64,000 nt of DNA from NCBI GenBank assembly GCA_035578155.1, contig JAPWDM010000005.1, positions 49,432,954 to 49,496,953 of the forward strand, given 5' to 3'. The DNA comes from Brachynemurus nebulosus. Its lineage: Eukaryota > Arthropoda > Insecta > Neuroptera > Myrmeleontidae. The notes below the pieces were generated by a model. That model saw only the letters and a list, made by a program, of their open reading frames with translations. It was not told the DNA's origin and searched no databases. Each line of letters opens with the position of its first letter. The stretch's first letter is position 1. A program made the position numbers and the translations under genes. This document shows positions 38,404 to 51,023 of the stretch, one piece after another.

Positions 38404-39517
38404 GGGGTAATTGTGAATTGGGGCAATTGTAAACGACGCCTATAATTTCTAAAATAACATCAATATTGTTAAAAATCAACTCTTAATATGTTGTTCTGTC
38501 CTTTCTTAATATGCTATTAAAATTTCATAACAATTCTCCAAGTATTAGTATTTTTTTTTTTTTTATTTTGAAAAAACCCTTGCAAAATTTTATGTATCTT
38601 ACTTCGACCAATCCTCAAAAAAAACTTTTTTTAAATACATTTTCTATTTTTTAAAAGGTAAGAAATGGTTAAAAGTACTTTTAAAGAAGTGGTGTAAGTC
38701 CTGAAGGGGTTCCTTATTAATTGCTAAAGAAATTGGACAATTTATCACCAATTCACAATTACCCCATGATTTTAAAATTGTGGGGTAATTGTGAACGTCA
38801 TTCACAAATGCCCCCATTCGGTCAAAAATTTCAGTTGTGTCCTTTTCAGAGTTGAAAATGTTGATGAAGGTGCTGGTGACCTTATTGTACAAGTTTCCGT
38901 TTTACAAACAATACAAAAAAAAAAATGGTTTTTTATTCATGTAAACTAAATATATTTCCTTGAAAAAGTCTTATTTTCCTTTTTTTTGTGTGAATAGATG
39001 GAATTTTTTGATATTTTATATGGTAAAATGACAAAATATAATCAAAATATCAATTTTAGCTTGTAATAAATTTGTTCCTATAATTTTGGTTATTTTTCTT
39101 TAACCTTGATTTTTTGTAGAAATTTGAGGTATGCGTAACTTGCACTAAACAAAGAGAAATTGTGTCCGCTAAAGTATGATGAAAAATTTGAAAGTGGAGT
39201 AAATGTGAAGAATTTGAGCTGGGCTTTACACTGACCTACCACACTTCTCTTGTAATCCATTCTAAATAATTTTTCTGATGGCATTCACTTTTACCCCGAA
39301 ATTCATAAGATTTGCAAAACCGCACCGGCGAAATGTGAATGGCTTATAAAAATTTTGTTTTTCATACGAATTTGCTCAAAATTTGTGTGCTGCATCCTGA
39401 ATAATGTAGAATTAAAAATAAATCAACCATAATGTGATATATAAAATAAAAAAATACTTAAAACAACGCTTTTATCTCAACTCATGAAAATCCAGTCACA
39501 ATTACCGCGGTCAACCC
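38404..39517. mobile_element. GGGGTAATTGTGA-ended DNA transposon (non-autonomous)
   Basis: The 1114-bp element is flanked by TA (38402-38403, 39518-39519). The left end GGGGTAATTGTGAATTGGGG and the reversed right end share GGTAATTGTGA, with an 8-9 base insertion at the right. The terminal motif recurs inside as a 15-bp-arm hairpin (38752-38795). Minus-strand frames 38644-38892 and 39090-39284 lie inside, but neither shows a recognisable transposase motif. TA target suggests the Tc1/mariner/pogo group. Confidence 0.72.
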
Positions 39518-39519
39518 TA

Positions 39520-42105
39520 CCTACCATAAGCTTTTAATGGTAACGTGACCTAATTTTATAATTATAGTTAAAAATTAAGAATCTTCTGATAACGAAATCT
39601 TTCTCTTTAATAAATAGTTTCCGCTTTGAACACGTTCCTGCTAATTTATTGACCAAAAATTTACGAAAATACAACAAAATCTTTAGAGGTGACGTCTTGA
39701 CGAAACTCAAGATTTACTTAACACTATGAGGCCCGAGCACTTTCATAGTAAATTTCCCCGGAAGCCGGCAATATTTAAAAAAAAAAAACTATATAAACAA
39801 ATACATAAAATAAAATGATTCAAACACACAACACAGTTCCACACGTATGTATGTGTAAAACTGTAATCAGACGTACTACGTGATAGGTACATACATACTA
39901 CATATACACTGGCATTCAAATCAATTTTATTTAAAAATATAAATTATATTTTTTATATGTATTTTTTGTTTATCTTAAAATTTTTTATACATAGAAACCA
40001 AGAGAGTAGTGTTTGTTGGTATGTATGTGTTTGTGTGAATGGGAACACATCCGTGTGATGAAGAATGATAAACATGATAAACATCGCACACATAATGAGT
40101 AATCAACTAATCAATTAATCATTGATCGCGGTCGGCCTCTGGGGAAGTTTTGTTTGGTTTCGGATGCCGAAGCCGTGGGACTGAAAGTGTTAATAATCAT
40201 AAATTTATTCTCTCTTATGTGAAACCAATTTGAAATATTCATTCGAAACAGTAAACATTAAAATTTCATAACTTATTTTTATTGAGAAAACAATTTCCTT
40301 AATCGAATTATTTCACTTTCTCATAATATATTTTTTTTATTTACTTTAAATGACGATACTCAACGACTAAATTTTGGTATCATAAAAATGAAATCATAAA
40401 ACACAACAATTCCGTCATAAAATGCCAGAGCGTACGAAACCGAAAACAATAATTCGCGTCAAAATATTTTCTTATTGTGCGTCGTTAATGATCGGCGCCC
40501 GTCAACGTAAAATTCAAGTACCTCGTCGTGCTCGTGTTCGCTGAAGATGAATTGTATTTTTTTTTTATTATTTACAATTTCGTTTATCTTTACGACTTTA
40601 TTTGAATATGTGGGCCATAAATTTTTTTTTGTTCTTAAATACAATATGTAAAATGTCGTAATATCATAACGTATTTTGACGACTGATTAAATATCCGGGG
40701 CCGTGCCCGGCCCTAGCCGTAAATTTTGATTAACTTCAGTTTTATAGGCATATACCGGATCGATTTCAGGTTTGAGTTATTGAAAATTTATAGACTCGAT
40801 TCGATTGCCGTAATTTTTTTTGATGTTTTGAGGGGAGAGTCGATAGATGTCAGTGTTGTTTGACGTAACAAGACGAAAAGTTATAAAATGGAAGTAACAT
40901 TATCGTAAAGTTTATTTTATTACTTTTTAAATAAATTGTTATTTGTTTGAATTAATTTTGTTTTTATAACAACGTGCACTAGTTGGCGCTACGAGCGCAC
41001 TACTCCTCTATATCTATGATGATCGTTATGATATCGAATGGGGTGAACACGTTTCTATCTACCTGTTTCGTTTTGTTTATTTTTATTCGAAAATAAAAAT
41101 GTCGGCTGATGCCGACTTTTATAGGCCATCATTTTTTTTTATTCTAGGATGGAATTGAAAACGTTTCTATTAGTGTTTGGATGTGATAAAAATTCATTAC
41201 GAATAAAATCTTTCAATTATCTATATCGTTAATAATTTAAACCGACGGTTTTAGAAAGTTGTGATGCCTACGAATCTACTGATGTTATTAGATAACGTTT
41301 CTCTGTACAATTTTGACCAAATACTGGTAGGAAAGTAAGTAATTATCTAGTGTTCAGGACTCAGGTCAGCGAACTCGTGACACACAATTCAATTCATATG
41401 AAATTTAGAGATTTCCTAGAAAAATATTTATAGGTAGGTACATTCAAAAAGTCATTGTCAGTTTCACACTATTCTGATCAAAGTGTCAAACAGACCCTCT
41501 TGTATGGGTGATTTTAGAGCATAAATAAATTAGAAATTTCTAAAAATAAACGTAAAATATAATTTGTACTACAAATAATATGAAAACATACACTGTAAAA
41601 AGTATTCAAAAAATTATCTGAAGTGTCATGCTAATTAAAATATGAGAAAATTTACACTAAATTATAAATAAATAAAAAAAAAAAAAAAAAAACTAAAATT
41701 TTTACGTTTTTGTTTTATTTTTACATGTAAAAGTGTGTGTTGTGTAAAATTACGAGTACATTTTGTATGTTGTATCTTATGAATACTATTCAAGTAAATG
41801 ATATTACTTACATAATATAAGTTGTATAAATGTCTTCATCTTTCCTGTTAAAGTAATAACAGGAGTTCAGAAGCAAATAGTGAAAACATAAAATTTTGTT
41901 AACGTTAAATTCTGGTTTTGGAAATCTGAAATACATTAGAAGTTAATGATAATACTGAAAAATTTGACACTAACAGGATAAAACTGTAATATTTTCTAAG
42001 TCAGTTACGTTAAATTACGTCACTATAGTTTCATTTCAAATCAGGCAGAGTAGAAAAAACTTTTTTTTTCAAACCTTACAATACATATTAATTCTTTGCA
42101 ATTCC
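39520..42105. other. AT-rich stretch with a few GC-richer patches
   Basis: Patches at 40430-40560, 40695-40725 (GGGGCCGTGCCCGG) and 40975-41060 are more GC-rich and non-repetitive by eye. They might be conserved non-coding or untranslated sequence, but no exon is supportable. Poly-A lies at 41672-41691. Confidence 0.45.
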
Positions 42106-42107
42106 GG

Positions 42108-42610
42108 GACTAAAAATCATGATTTAGTCCCTCATAATAGGAAGTAAAGTGCCAATTTTAGTCCCAAGGGATTAAAAAAATTCACTTTTAATCCCAAGGG
42201 ACAAAAAAATTATTCTACTCTCGCTTTTAAGCCAATCAGCAAGCACAATTTACAGAAATTGAACTTAGATTAAATGGTATTGCTAGGTAATTGAAAATAA
42301 TAAACAAATTCAAACTTGTAGATAAAGACAAACAGTTATATTGTATTGTACAATTCAATTGATTTATCCAAAGTATACTTGATGGAATATTATTGCATAC
42401 AATTTGAATGACATCTAAGTAATTTTTTTTTTAAATTTTTATAATTTTAAATTCTCCAGAATTGCAAAAAATAGTATATGCACCACAGGAATAAAGTGTT
42501 TTTTTCATCCCTCGTGTGATTTACAGGCCTTCTGGCAACAAACTTCACACTTGGGATTAAAACTCACACTTTAGTGCCTTGGTGTATAACATACTATTTT
42601 GCTAGTTACA
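42108..42610 (-). repeat. dispersed repeat B, copy 2
   Basis: This is the fullest copy, in reverse orientation to copies 1 and 3. It includes three TCCCTTGGGA/TCCCAAGGGA words and the AGGCCTTCTGGCAACAA segment. It defines the order of blocks and shows that copy 1 is split. Confidence 0.8.
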
Positions 42611-43383
42611 TATGTAACAACACATCGAATAAAAGAAAGCTCATACTTTCATGTGTTTATATAATATTATTATGCTAATAATAACATTTTTGTAGTTCCC
42701 ATTGTTCTCGCATCTATACCTATCTCCCTTTAATTCCTTTGACCATCTGTCCATCACTGTTTCCCCTATATATCTATTTCTTATTTTATATACACATACA
42801 GCAATCGCCCGAAAAACACGATTAATTGGTTTCGTGTTCTTCAAAACCGTGCTGTTCGAGATTACAAAAGACGGGATTCTGTTTCACATACATTTGTATA
42901 AGTTATGTGTATGAAATGTGTCTTTATTGCAACTAAAATGGAATGGAATTGAGCATTCATTAACTCTGAAGTCAATCTAATTGTGTTTGTTTATAAATGA
43001 TACTTTACGTTACTGAAAACTCGTAAACGCGTAAATATCTCGTAAACGGTGCATCGTAGCTCAAAAACAATGAAGCAAAGCAAAGCAACAAGCAAAGCAA
43101 ATTTTAGGTATTCCAAATGTACTGCAAATGTCAAAACCCACTTTCCGTTATCGAAAATTATCGATGTCGAAAATAACGATATTTTCAAAATTTAACAAAT
43201 ATGTAAATCAAATCCACATGGAACGGATATATTAACGTACATTGAGGACCGGTATGTATTTTAGCGAATTTCCAAAACTGGAAATTCAGCTTTTACGCCA
43301 GGTGTCATGGTGCGACCTAAGCCCGAGACCATATCAGAAATATGTTTTGAGGTCCCTAGAATACGAAAATGATATTCACTAAA

Positions 43384-43386
<3 letters not shown>
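42611..43386. other. AT-rich stretch without genes
   Basis: GCAAAGCAA words are tandem at 43074-43100. Frames here are unrecognised. Confidence 0.55.

Positions 43387-43429
<43 letters not shown>
43387..43429. repeat. (TA)n microsatellite
   Basis: About 21 TA units, ending before GTATCCGCGCG. Confidence 0.97.
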
Positions 43430-43433
<4 letters not shown>

Positions 43434-45540
43434 CCGCGCGATAACTCTCGAACGAAACGTTTAATGCTTATGAAATTTTGTGTGCGAATTCGATTTTCCA
43501 AATCGTTGGATGAGTTCGTTAGCCAGACACGTCGGATGCCCAGAAGTAGGTTTTCCGGGCGTTTTTTGTCAACAAAATGAGTTTTTTGCCAGAATTAAGC
43601 AATTTTTCAAATTTTTTTTTACACTAAGCCATTGTAAAAGGTAAAACGCATAAAAAATGTTTTTATACCGTTGCTCTAAATTACTTACTTTTCGAGAAAA
43701 ACTAGGAAATATGTCGTTCTCCATTTCACTCGCACTCGCATTCTTTTTTTTTCTGTCTCATTTTTTGCGAGCTAAATTCGAAAAAAGCCGCTTTATAAGT
43801 AGCGTGTCATGATTTTTTTAATCCAATTTAACGATTCGGCTATATTCTATTTCTCTGTCAGTTAAATGTTTTTATAATGTATCTCTGTTCCATTTTTTTT
43901 TACAAAAAAAATCCCGACGATATCTGTTATGTGATATGATCAGAATTTAGATTATATTTACACCTTCCTAAAATTAATAAGAGTTTGCTTCAATCGTATA
44001 AAAATTACGTTAAATCATATTCAAACAATAATATTTTTACGTAATTTTTTATCCAATTGACAATACAGTTATGATTAGAATTGTATAATCAGAGCATTCT
44101 AATATTAAATAATTTTGCACATTCAATTTTTTTTTTTAACAAAGAAAAATTTTTTTAAATTTTGACACATTCTTTTATGAAATTTCGATTAAGAAATATT
44201 AAAAAATTTTAAAGTGAATCATTTAAAAAGAGTTAAAAATAAATTAAAAAGGAAACATTTCTCTATTTTAACATATTTGTAAAGAAAATTTTACAGTTTA
44301 CTTACAGTTTTTTGAGAAAATGTAATAACATTTTTACATACAATAAAGATTATATTTGAACGGTAGGAAATCCACAAATTTTTTTTTTATTTCTTTAATT
44401 AATTATTAAATTTGGTTTTAGAAGAAAATCTTCGTCTAATTCGCTCCAAGCCGAAAGTATAGCCACTAATAAGGACATTCTACTGTTAAAATAAATGGAA
44501 AATATATTGAAATTTATTTAATGAAAGCCATTCATACACATTTTTAAAATATCCTTTTGAATTATATAACAAATAAAATCTGTGTAAAAAAATCTAATTG
44601 ACGTGTTTTTTCTCAATTTGCTAATATTAAGTAAGGCTCGTTAATTAGGGAGTGATTGTGTTAAAATTTTAATATAAAATATGGTAATTTTAACCCTCTT
44701 TAAAAGAACATTTCGATTTTAACAATAAAAAAATTTTAAAAAGTGTTTTCGTTTTTCCCGGATTACCAAAAACTGTTCATAGGCATATCTGTGACTAAAG
44801 TTGCCTCCCTTTCTTAAGAAAATAAAGTATTTTTAAAATTTTGTGCAAAAGAATAAAACACAATTAACGAAAAAAAAGTACGCGTTTCCATATTTTTAAG
44901 ATTTTGTAGTACAAGAAAATCCTTATAAATTCATCATATCTGTTATTGCATTTACTAGCTTTTACGCAATTTAATAAACAAAAGTCTGAAAATGGACGTA
45001 GAATCTCACTGTTATTAATTATTATGTCTTAGTCTTTTGAAAAATTATTTTTTGAACTAAAATAAGAATAGGAGGAATATAAACTTAGGGGTAAACGACA
45101 GGAGTATATAAACTTTATTTTAGATTCTACGTTTATTTTTACAGAAAATCATCAAGTACCTATTATTTCTTTTTTGAATGTATAAATACAAAAAGTTCGA
45201 AATTATTTTATATTAGAATTTCAATTTTGGTCGACCCTACGGGTTGTCCCCATTTACTCTTTTCTCGTCTCTTTTGACCCCAATTTTTCATAGAGAAGAA
45301 ATTATACGATTTTTGTTAATTTTTCAAAAACCACCGATATTTTTAAATTTTTTTGGATACTGCTGATAAAGTGACCATCTTCGCGTAAATTTTTAATATA
45401 TTAAAGATTAGGTACTCATAAAATAAATACAAAAAAATACGGTGTGAAGTCGGAATGCGTACCTATTCATCCTTGTCTACGGTAGCACATTTTTTATTGA
45501 CATAAATATTAGAAACGCAGGAAAAGAGACCAGGAATCAA
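43430..45540. other. AT-rich, probably repeat-derived at the left
   Basis: 43430-43570 (CGCGATAACTCTCGAACGAA and onwards) has the phrasing of a high-copy repeat. The rest is AT-rich and shows no frames or TIRs. Confidence 0.45.
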
Positions 45541-45549
45541 CATAGAAGT

Positions 45550-46330
45550 GGATTATGGTACGATATATTTTCTGAAAAAAGTGCTTAGGACCAAAGTTAT
45601 AGAGTTCAAAGTGATGCACTTGATGATCTTGAAGCACTTGACTCTCGTGATGCACTTGACTTTGAAGTTGACCTTGAGGTCAATTTCCAGTCATTTGAAA
45701 ATCATTTAATATTTTTCAAAAGGAGTAGTTTACTTTTCATCCCTAAATGGTTCAAAGTATATTCGAACGAATTTCACATGCAAGATAGAAAATAAGTGAT
45801 CAAGAAGTAATTTTGAAAAATACTTGCTCAATCGCAATCGGAAAAATAATAGTTAATCATATGTTGAATTGAATTCCTAATATAATAACTATAGAGTAGC
45901 AATAAAAATTTTAAAAAATTTTGAAAATTTCTAATATAACATAAAGTTAATGTTTAACTTACAATTGGAGTGATATTAAATCTTTTCTTAACTTCTAAAA
46001 TTACTTACAAAAATGTTTTCTTCTAATTTTTTCTATAAATTTGCGCCTATTTTTTCATTTCGTCAGGTTTTTATTTTTTTTATTTTAGAAAAATAACGCA
46101 ACAAATCAATTTTGAAGATAGATTGAGTCAATACATGAAATTACTGCTTATAGGTACAGGATATGGTCAAAGTTCGGCAATGGCTAATCATTTTCAACTG
46201 ACCTTGAAAATCGATTTCAGGGTCACTATCAAGTGCATCGCTTTAAATTCTACAAATTAGGTACTCAGCCCTTTTTTCAAAAAATATGCCGTTTCAAAAA
46301 TATTTAGCTATAACTGTTTTCATCTACAGA
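45550..46330. mobile_element. foldback-type element with ~150-bp inverted arms
   Basis: 45563-45720 and the reverse of 46170-46320 share CTGAAAAAAG.GCT/TTGAAAAAAGGGCT, GATGCACTTGAT, a CCTTGA-rich patch and AGT.ATTTGAAAAT-like words. Conservation is moderate, so the element is old. Ends are not precisely set. Confidence 0.5.
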
Positions 46331-46649
46331 GGTTGAATGGTGTTTTCTACCCCTAAAAAGCGTATTTAGCCGAAATAAAAAAACACGTATTTAATATTTT
46401 TCGCTGTTTAATAAGTATGTTAAGTTTCATTCAAATTGGCAAGTATTAGTTGGGTAGTGTTATTTGTCAGAATGTTTTGCCGATCTAGTTTTTTCAATAT
46501 TTCTTTGCTCGTTTTCAGAATTTGTATTTTAATTTCTACGGACAAATAACTCATTCTTTTCTTCGATTTTAGTAACTTTTATTTGCTGATGTTGACCATT
46601 AATTGATCGAAACATATCAAATATTTTTCAATGATTTTTTTAGCGAATG

Positions 46650-47075
46650 TCGAAAATTTTGAAAATTTTTTCACCGTTAGTAAGTTAAAGTATTTGAATT
46701 CATTAAGTAATTAAATGATGTCCACAAGAACCTTACGAACTACCATAAGTTATATGAGATCCCTAGGACCCGTTTTTTACTGTTAGGATAAACTTTTTAC
46801 TAAAAGTATTTTAGATGAATAAAGGTTATGTTGTATGATTTCCGCCAGGGTTTACTGTTCCCATTATTGTAAAAAATAAACTAACCGACCGATTTTGAAA
46901 ATTTTTTCACTGTTAGAGAACTAAATTATTTTAGATGGATACAACTATGCTGCACAAAGTCCGTTCGGGTTCTTGGGTTCCAAAAATATCAAAACTAATT
47001 ACCCAGCCGATTTTAAAAAATCTTTTACTCTTAGAAAGCTAAACTATTTTAAATAGGTACAGTTCTTAGATGAGA
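46650..47075 (+). repeat. degenerate tandem repeat, ~117-bp units x about 4
   Basis: Units near 46655, 46770, 46890 and 47006 share CGATTTTRAAAA..TTTT.ACTGTTAG followed by AACTAAA.TATTTTAGAT. Similarity is moderate. It lies in a region of repeat-like text continuing to 47230 (ACCGTGTAATTCGCGGGAAG). Confidence 0.6.
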
Positions 47076-47229
47076 TCCGCCAGTCCCCAAAATTTGGAAA
47101 TTCGCTATGTTATGCAGATGCTGCGACAGGGGTATTATTCTTTTCCAAAAGAATTACTTAAAAATCGTGTCGTTTGAAACCGTGTAATTCGCGGGAAGGT
47201 ACCCGTGTTTTTCGAGTATGCTGTTCTTC

Positions 47230-47957
47230 GGGGGTTACCTGTATGTACATATTATTTTTATTATTGTTATTTCACTCTGTTCAGTCGGTATAGTAGAGGT
47301 ATCATTTATCATGTTTATTAAGTAAGCATTTATTTCTCTATGATCATTTATTATATTTATAAAAGTTTGATTTATTACTTGTTCCATAGGTATATACCTA
47401 CGTATTTATTTGTTCGCTGGCTGGCGCCCCAGTTATCCTGTCCTTGTTATCCCTATTATCCTGATCATTCTATTGCAGTCACCAGTTATTTTTGTGCGAA
47501 TGAGTGTCTGTCAAATAAAAATAGACTTACCTAACGATTTTTATGCAATAAACATTTCTGTTTTTTCTTCGTATTTATATTTACTTTTATTATTAATGCT
47601 TTCTGTTTAATTAGTTTTTTATTCATGTTGTTGCCTTGTTTTTTATGGTTCATTGTCTACTATATTGCCATCACTGGTACGAAGAAGTAGTTAATAATGC
47701 AACTGGTAAATATGTTTTTATCGCATTATTATTATTTTATTAATGATAATCATAAAGGGGTATTAAAAGTGGAGTGCATATAATATACTTTTTCATATGG
47801 AGTAGTAGAAGTACCTACATATATTCAGCACCTAGCTACTCGATACATGCACACTGACTTTAACATATTATATTATCATAATATAATATCATGAAAATCA
47901 TGATTTTGTTATTTTATTAAAAGTTCTTTTGACCATAAAAATTATAAAAAAAAAAAA
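47230..47957. other. AT-rich stretch without genes
   Basis: Two overlapping plus-strand frames (47340-47610) are unrecognised. ACTTACC at 47526-47532 would be a minus-strand donor, but no exon frame supports it. Confidence 0.5.
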
Positions 47958-47959
47958 TA

Positions 47960-48832
47960 GGGTAAGTGCGGGAGAGATGCCGCAGTAACCATAGTTCGTC
48001 CGTTGATTGTTAGATAGCGCTATTAATGAATTATATGTTTAAAATGAGTTACTTATTTAAGCTGTATATGATAACATTTATGATTAGTCCATCAGTTTAG
48101 AAATTATCCAACATTTTATTATTGAAAAAGCTTTTTAACATAATATTTTATCAAGCATTTAATTCATTAGAATTTACGAATGTATATTTCATTGTTTTAA
48201 TGAAAATGAGTTTTGTTATTAATTTAGGTATATTTTAAAAGTACTGTATAAAATTTTAGGTTAGAATTCCGCACTATGCTTGCTATAGCAACATGCGGCA
48301 TCTACCCCAACAAAAAGGAGAGATGCCGCATGTAAATTTTTTTTTTTTTTTTGACTGTAAATTATGCCACGTAAATATAAAAGATCCATTAATGGATCAG
48401 AAAGAGCTCTCATATTGGTGAAGATAACGAAAATAATGATGATTGCCTGTGTATTGAATGTTTTGAAAGGTACTCAGAAACCAAAAATAAGTTGACTGGT
48501 TAAGATGTATAAAGTGCCAAAAATGGTTACATATGGCATGCATCATGTATGGAGATGTGTGTAAAATGCAAAATTTTTAATATGAACTATGCGGCGTCTC
48601 ACTTTCTTCGATGCGGCATCTCTCCCATATGTGTCGGAGAGACGCCGCTTTGCAGGCTCTACAAAAATGTTAATTATGAATCCTTTATGACTTAAAATTT
48701 AAAATTATTTATAAATAATTTTAAAGAACAATGTTTACATTTATTGTGTACCAAACTTCAAATCAATCAAATGCATACTTTAAGAATTATCAAGTGTTTT
48801 CAAAATGTGCGGCATCTCTCCCGCATTCACCC
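47960..48832. mobile_element. pogo/Tigger-like DNA transposon, internally deleted
   Basis: The ends GGGTAAGTGCGGGAGAGATG (left) and, reversed, GGGTGAATGCGGGAGAGATG (right) are flanked by TA (47958-47959, 48833-48834). The GGAGAGATGCCGCA motif of the ends recurs at 48293-48305, 48317-48330, 48611-48626 and 48636-48648. The element carries two scraps of a pogo-type transposase (separate entry). The 873-bp length is too short for a full gene, and the CENP-B-type helix-turn-helix and DDE regions are missing. Confidence 0.88.
48364..48575 (+). pseudogene. remnants of a pogo/Jerky-type transposase (N-terminus joined to C-terminal zinc finger)
   Basis: From 48364 the frame begins MPRKYKR, the usual start of many pogo/Tigger and jerky-like transposases, and leaves coding sense within about 15 codons. 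In another frame from 48420 there is a DDCLCIECFERYSE segment. After a further frameshift near 48500 comes WLRCIKCQKWLHMACIMYG. The Cys pairs and the W.HMAC motif match the C-terminal PHD-like treble-clef domain of this transposase group. Everything between, including the DNA-binding and DDE nuclease regions, is deleted. The protein is not functional. Confidence 0.75.
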
Positions 48833-48834
48833 TA

Positions 48835-50270
48835 GTAGACCATAACAGTGCGTTTATATGGAAGCTGAAAATACACTCTAAAAATGATGCGTGCAACAAC
48901 TTCATATGATATAGTTTATTTACTTTATTATATTCATAATGAATAGTTGGTCATAATTTAGTAGTGGATCGGCCAGATCTGGGCCGTACCAGTTGCAATA
49001 CCATTTTACAACTAACAATTTTACAACTCGCTGGTGTGTAGAATAGGCAAATATAAGGGACTCGTATTTTTTTTATCGGCCTTCTTCCACGTTTACGGGA
49101 TGAAAACAGCCCCTAAAGTTGAGGGTCCAAATCGTATTTCTTAAAATATCTCGAAAACTATAAGAGATAGAGGAAAACTTTGAACTGACGAAATGTTACT
49201 CTTTGAAAGACCTATTCACCAGTATAGGTTAAACCAGGGCCGAATTCATGAGAGGGGTTGGAGGAGTGAAAATGAGGGTAAATTTTTTTGTACAGTCTGA
49301 GTGGTTCAATGTATCAAATTTTTGCTATTATAAATAGAAAGAGCACAAAAAATTAGGAGACACATGTTTTTGCGTTTTTTCGAAATATGTGTGGTATCCA
49401 AGCCAAATAAGAAAGAAAAAAATGGGGTAGATTATATTGCATTATTATTGATTCTATATTTTTTTATTTTTGTTTATTTTCATCATGAAAATGTAAATTT
49501 TCACTTTCCGATAATGGTTCATATATTCTTCAGTACTAGCTTAACTGGTAATTTAGCCATGTGTACATTCGGTTATTCATATTCGATATTTTTTATACTG
49601 ACATCCTGCGACGTAGTGTGTGAGTTACTAAGGCTACATTTGACGTTTTACCATGACCGTCAAAGTGTTAAAAAACATAATATACATATATTGACATTCA
49701 CTCGGTAAAAAGAGACTCAAGCTGACCCTCCAAATGTGTAAGTGAATTTTTCGTAAGTTGGGACCTAGATAAAGCGCTTTCTAAACCTTTTCCACAGGCC
49801 TAAAATTTGTTTTAACGTATAAAAAACTCCATTCGTGGTAAACGCGCTGCATAAACCTACTAATATAACTGAAAAATAAAGTTTAAAATCCTACAGTTCA
49901 TAAAAAATACCCTTCAAAAAATATATATAATGCATACATATAAATATCACTCGAAATTCGCCTCCGGCATTAGAATAGCAGAAAAAAACTCTGTTTCCAG
50001 AAATCATTTTTACCTGCCATTTAAAAATAATACGAACAAACTTCCCTGCATAATACATTTATAAATTATCAAGATATGGTATATTTCAAATAATTTAAAA
50101 ATAAATAAAAAAATGCGTGAGATACCTACAGGAGATACGGACGGGAGAAGAAGAAGCTTTTAAACAAAAATATATAATACCGTAGGAAAAACAAATTATC
50201 AATGTCTCTCCTCTTGAATATTATCTCATATAAATTCAATTATCTTAAATGACAGGGAGTATCAGGGAAT
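48835..50270. other. stretch without supported genes; one 114-codon frame
   Basis: 49020-49320 reads like an old high-copy repeat (ATATCTCGAAAACTATAAGAG). The plus-strand frame 49364-49708 has two hydrophobic stretches (residues about 25-45 and 60-85) but no domain, splice or promoter evidence I can recognise. It is most likely chance. Confidence 0.4.
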
Positions 50271-50319
50271 ATTGTTTACTATAGAGAGAACAAAACTGAA
50301 CCAACCAAAACAGAGAACA

Positions 50320-50645
50320 GAACCCACCAAACATAAGTGACGTAACGACGTCATTGCGTCGCGATGCCACCGAAACCGTTATTATTATGATAATGTGAAT
50401 TGAATCAAAATTTAAAAATAAATAAATTTAACGAAATAAAAATTATTAATATTTATATAATTGAAAAAGGATCACACGATATGCGCCGTCATGTGTATAA
50501 GGTAGAAAGAGACGGATCGGTTTTTGTATGTATGTGTTTGAATAAATTTAAATAATTATTGTCGTTTGTTATTCATTTCAGTATTTTTTTTATGCGTCAG
50601 GAGACGTTAAGAGACGACGCTCTTGTGCGTCTCCGTCCGTGTCAA
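50320..50645. promoter_or_regulatory. CpG-rich island-like patches with CRE-like sites
   Basis: 50326-50386 has seven or more CpG, including TGACGTAACGACGTCA, two CREB/ATF-like half-site pairs. 50595-50645 is again CpG-dense with GAGACGTTAAGAGACGACGC and GTGCGTCTCCGTCCGTG. Both stand out against AT-rich flanks and are not seen elsewhere in the window. An alternative promoter of the PTB gene is possible; direct evidence is lacking. Confidence 0.3.
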
Positions 50646-50649
50646 TTAA

Positions 50650-51015
50650 AGAAAATCGTTTATTTTTTATTTACTTTTTATTAATGTTATGTAAAGTAAT
50701 AATAAAATTATCTTATTTTCAAATAGGTATATTATGTGTCTGGATACTGATATTCTGTTTATATGAATAAATAATGGTATAGGTACCCGCTAAAAAATAA
50801 AACATATCAATAAATTATGTTTTTTTTAGTGTATAAAATTTTACAAAACGGAATATTTAAGGAATCACTTCAACTGCAACGTCTATGACTTCTGTCACAG
50901 GTGGTTTTTTCTAAATCCACCAGTGATTCAGTAGATGTAAAGCTGAATTTTGATTCTGGGGGTTAATTTCAAGGGGTAACCTGAGAAGTGGAAAAAAAAT
51001 TTCCCCAAGAGCATT
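50650..51015. other. AT-rich stretch without genes
   Basis: Nothing is seen beyond poly-A/T runs. Confidence 0.6.
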
Positions 51016-51023
51016 ATGTAGGA

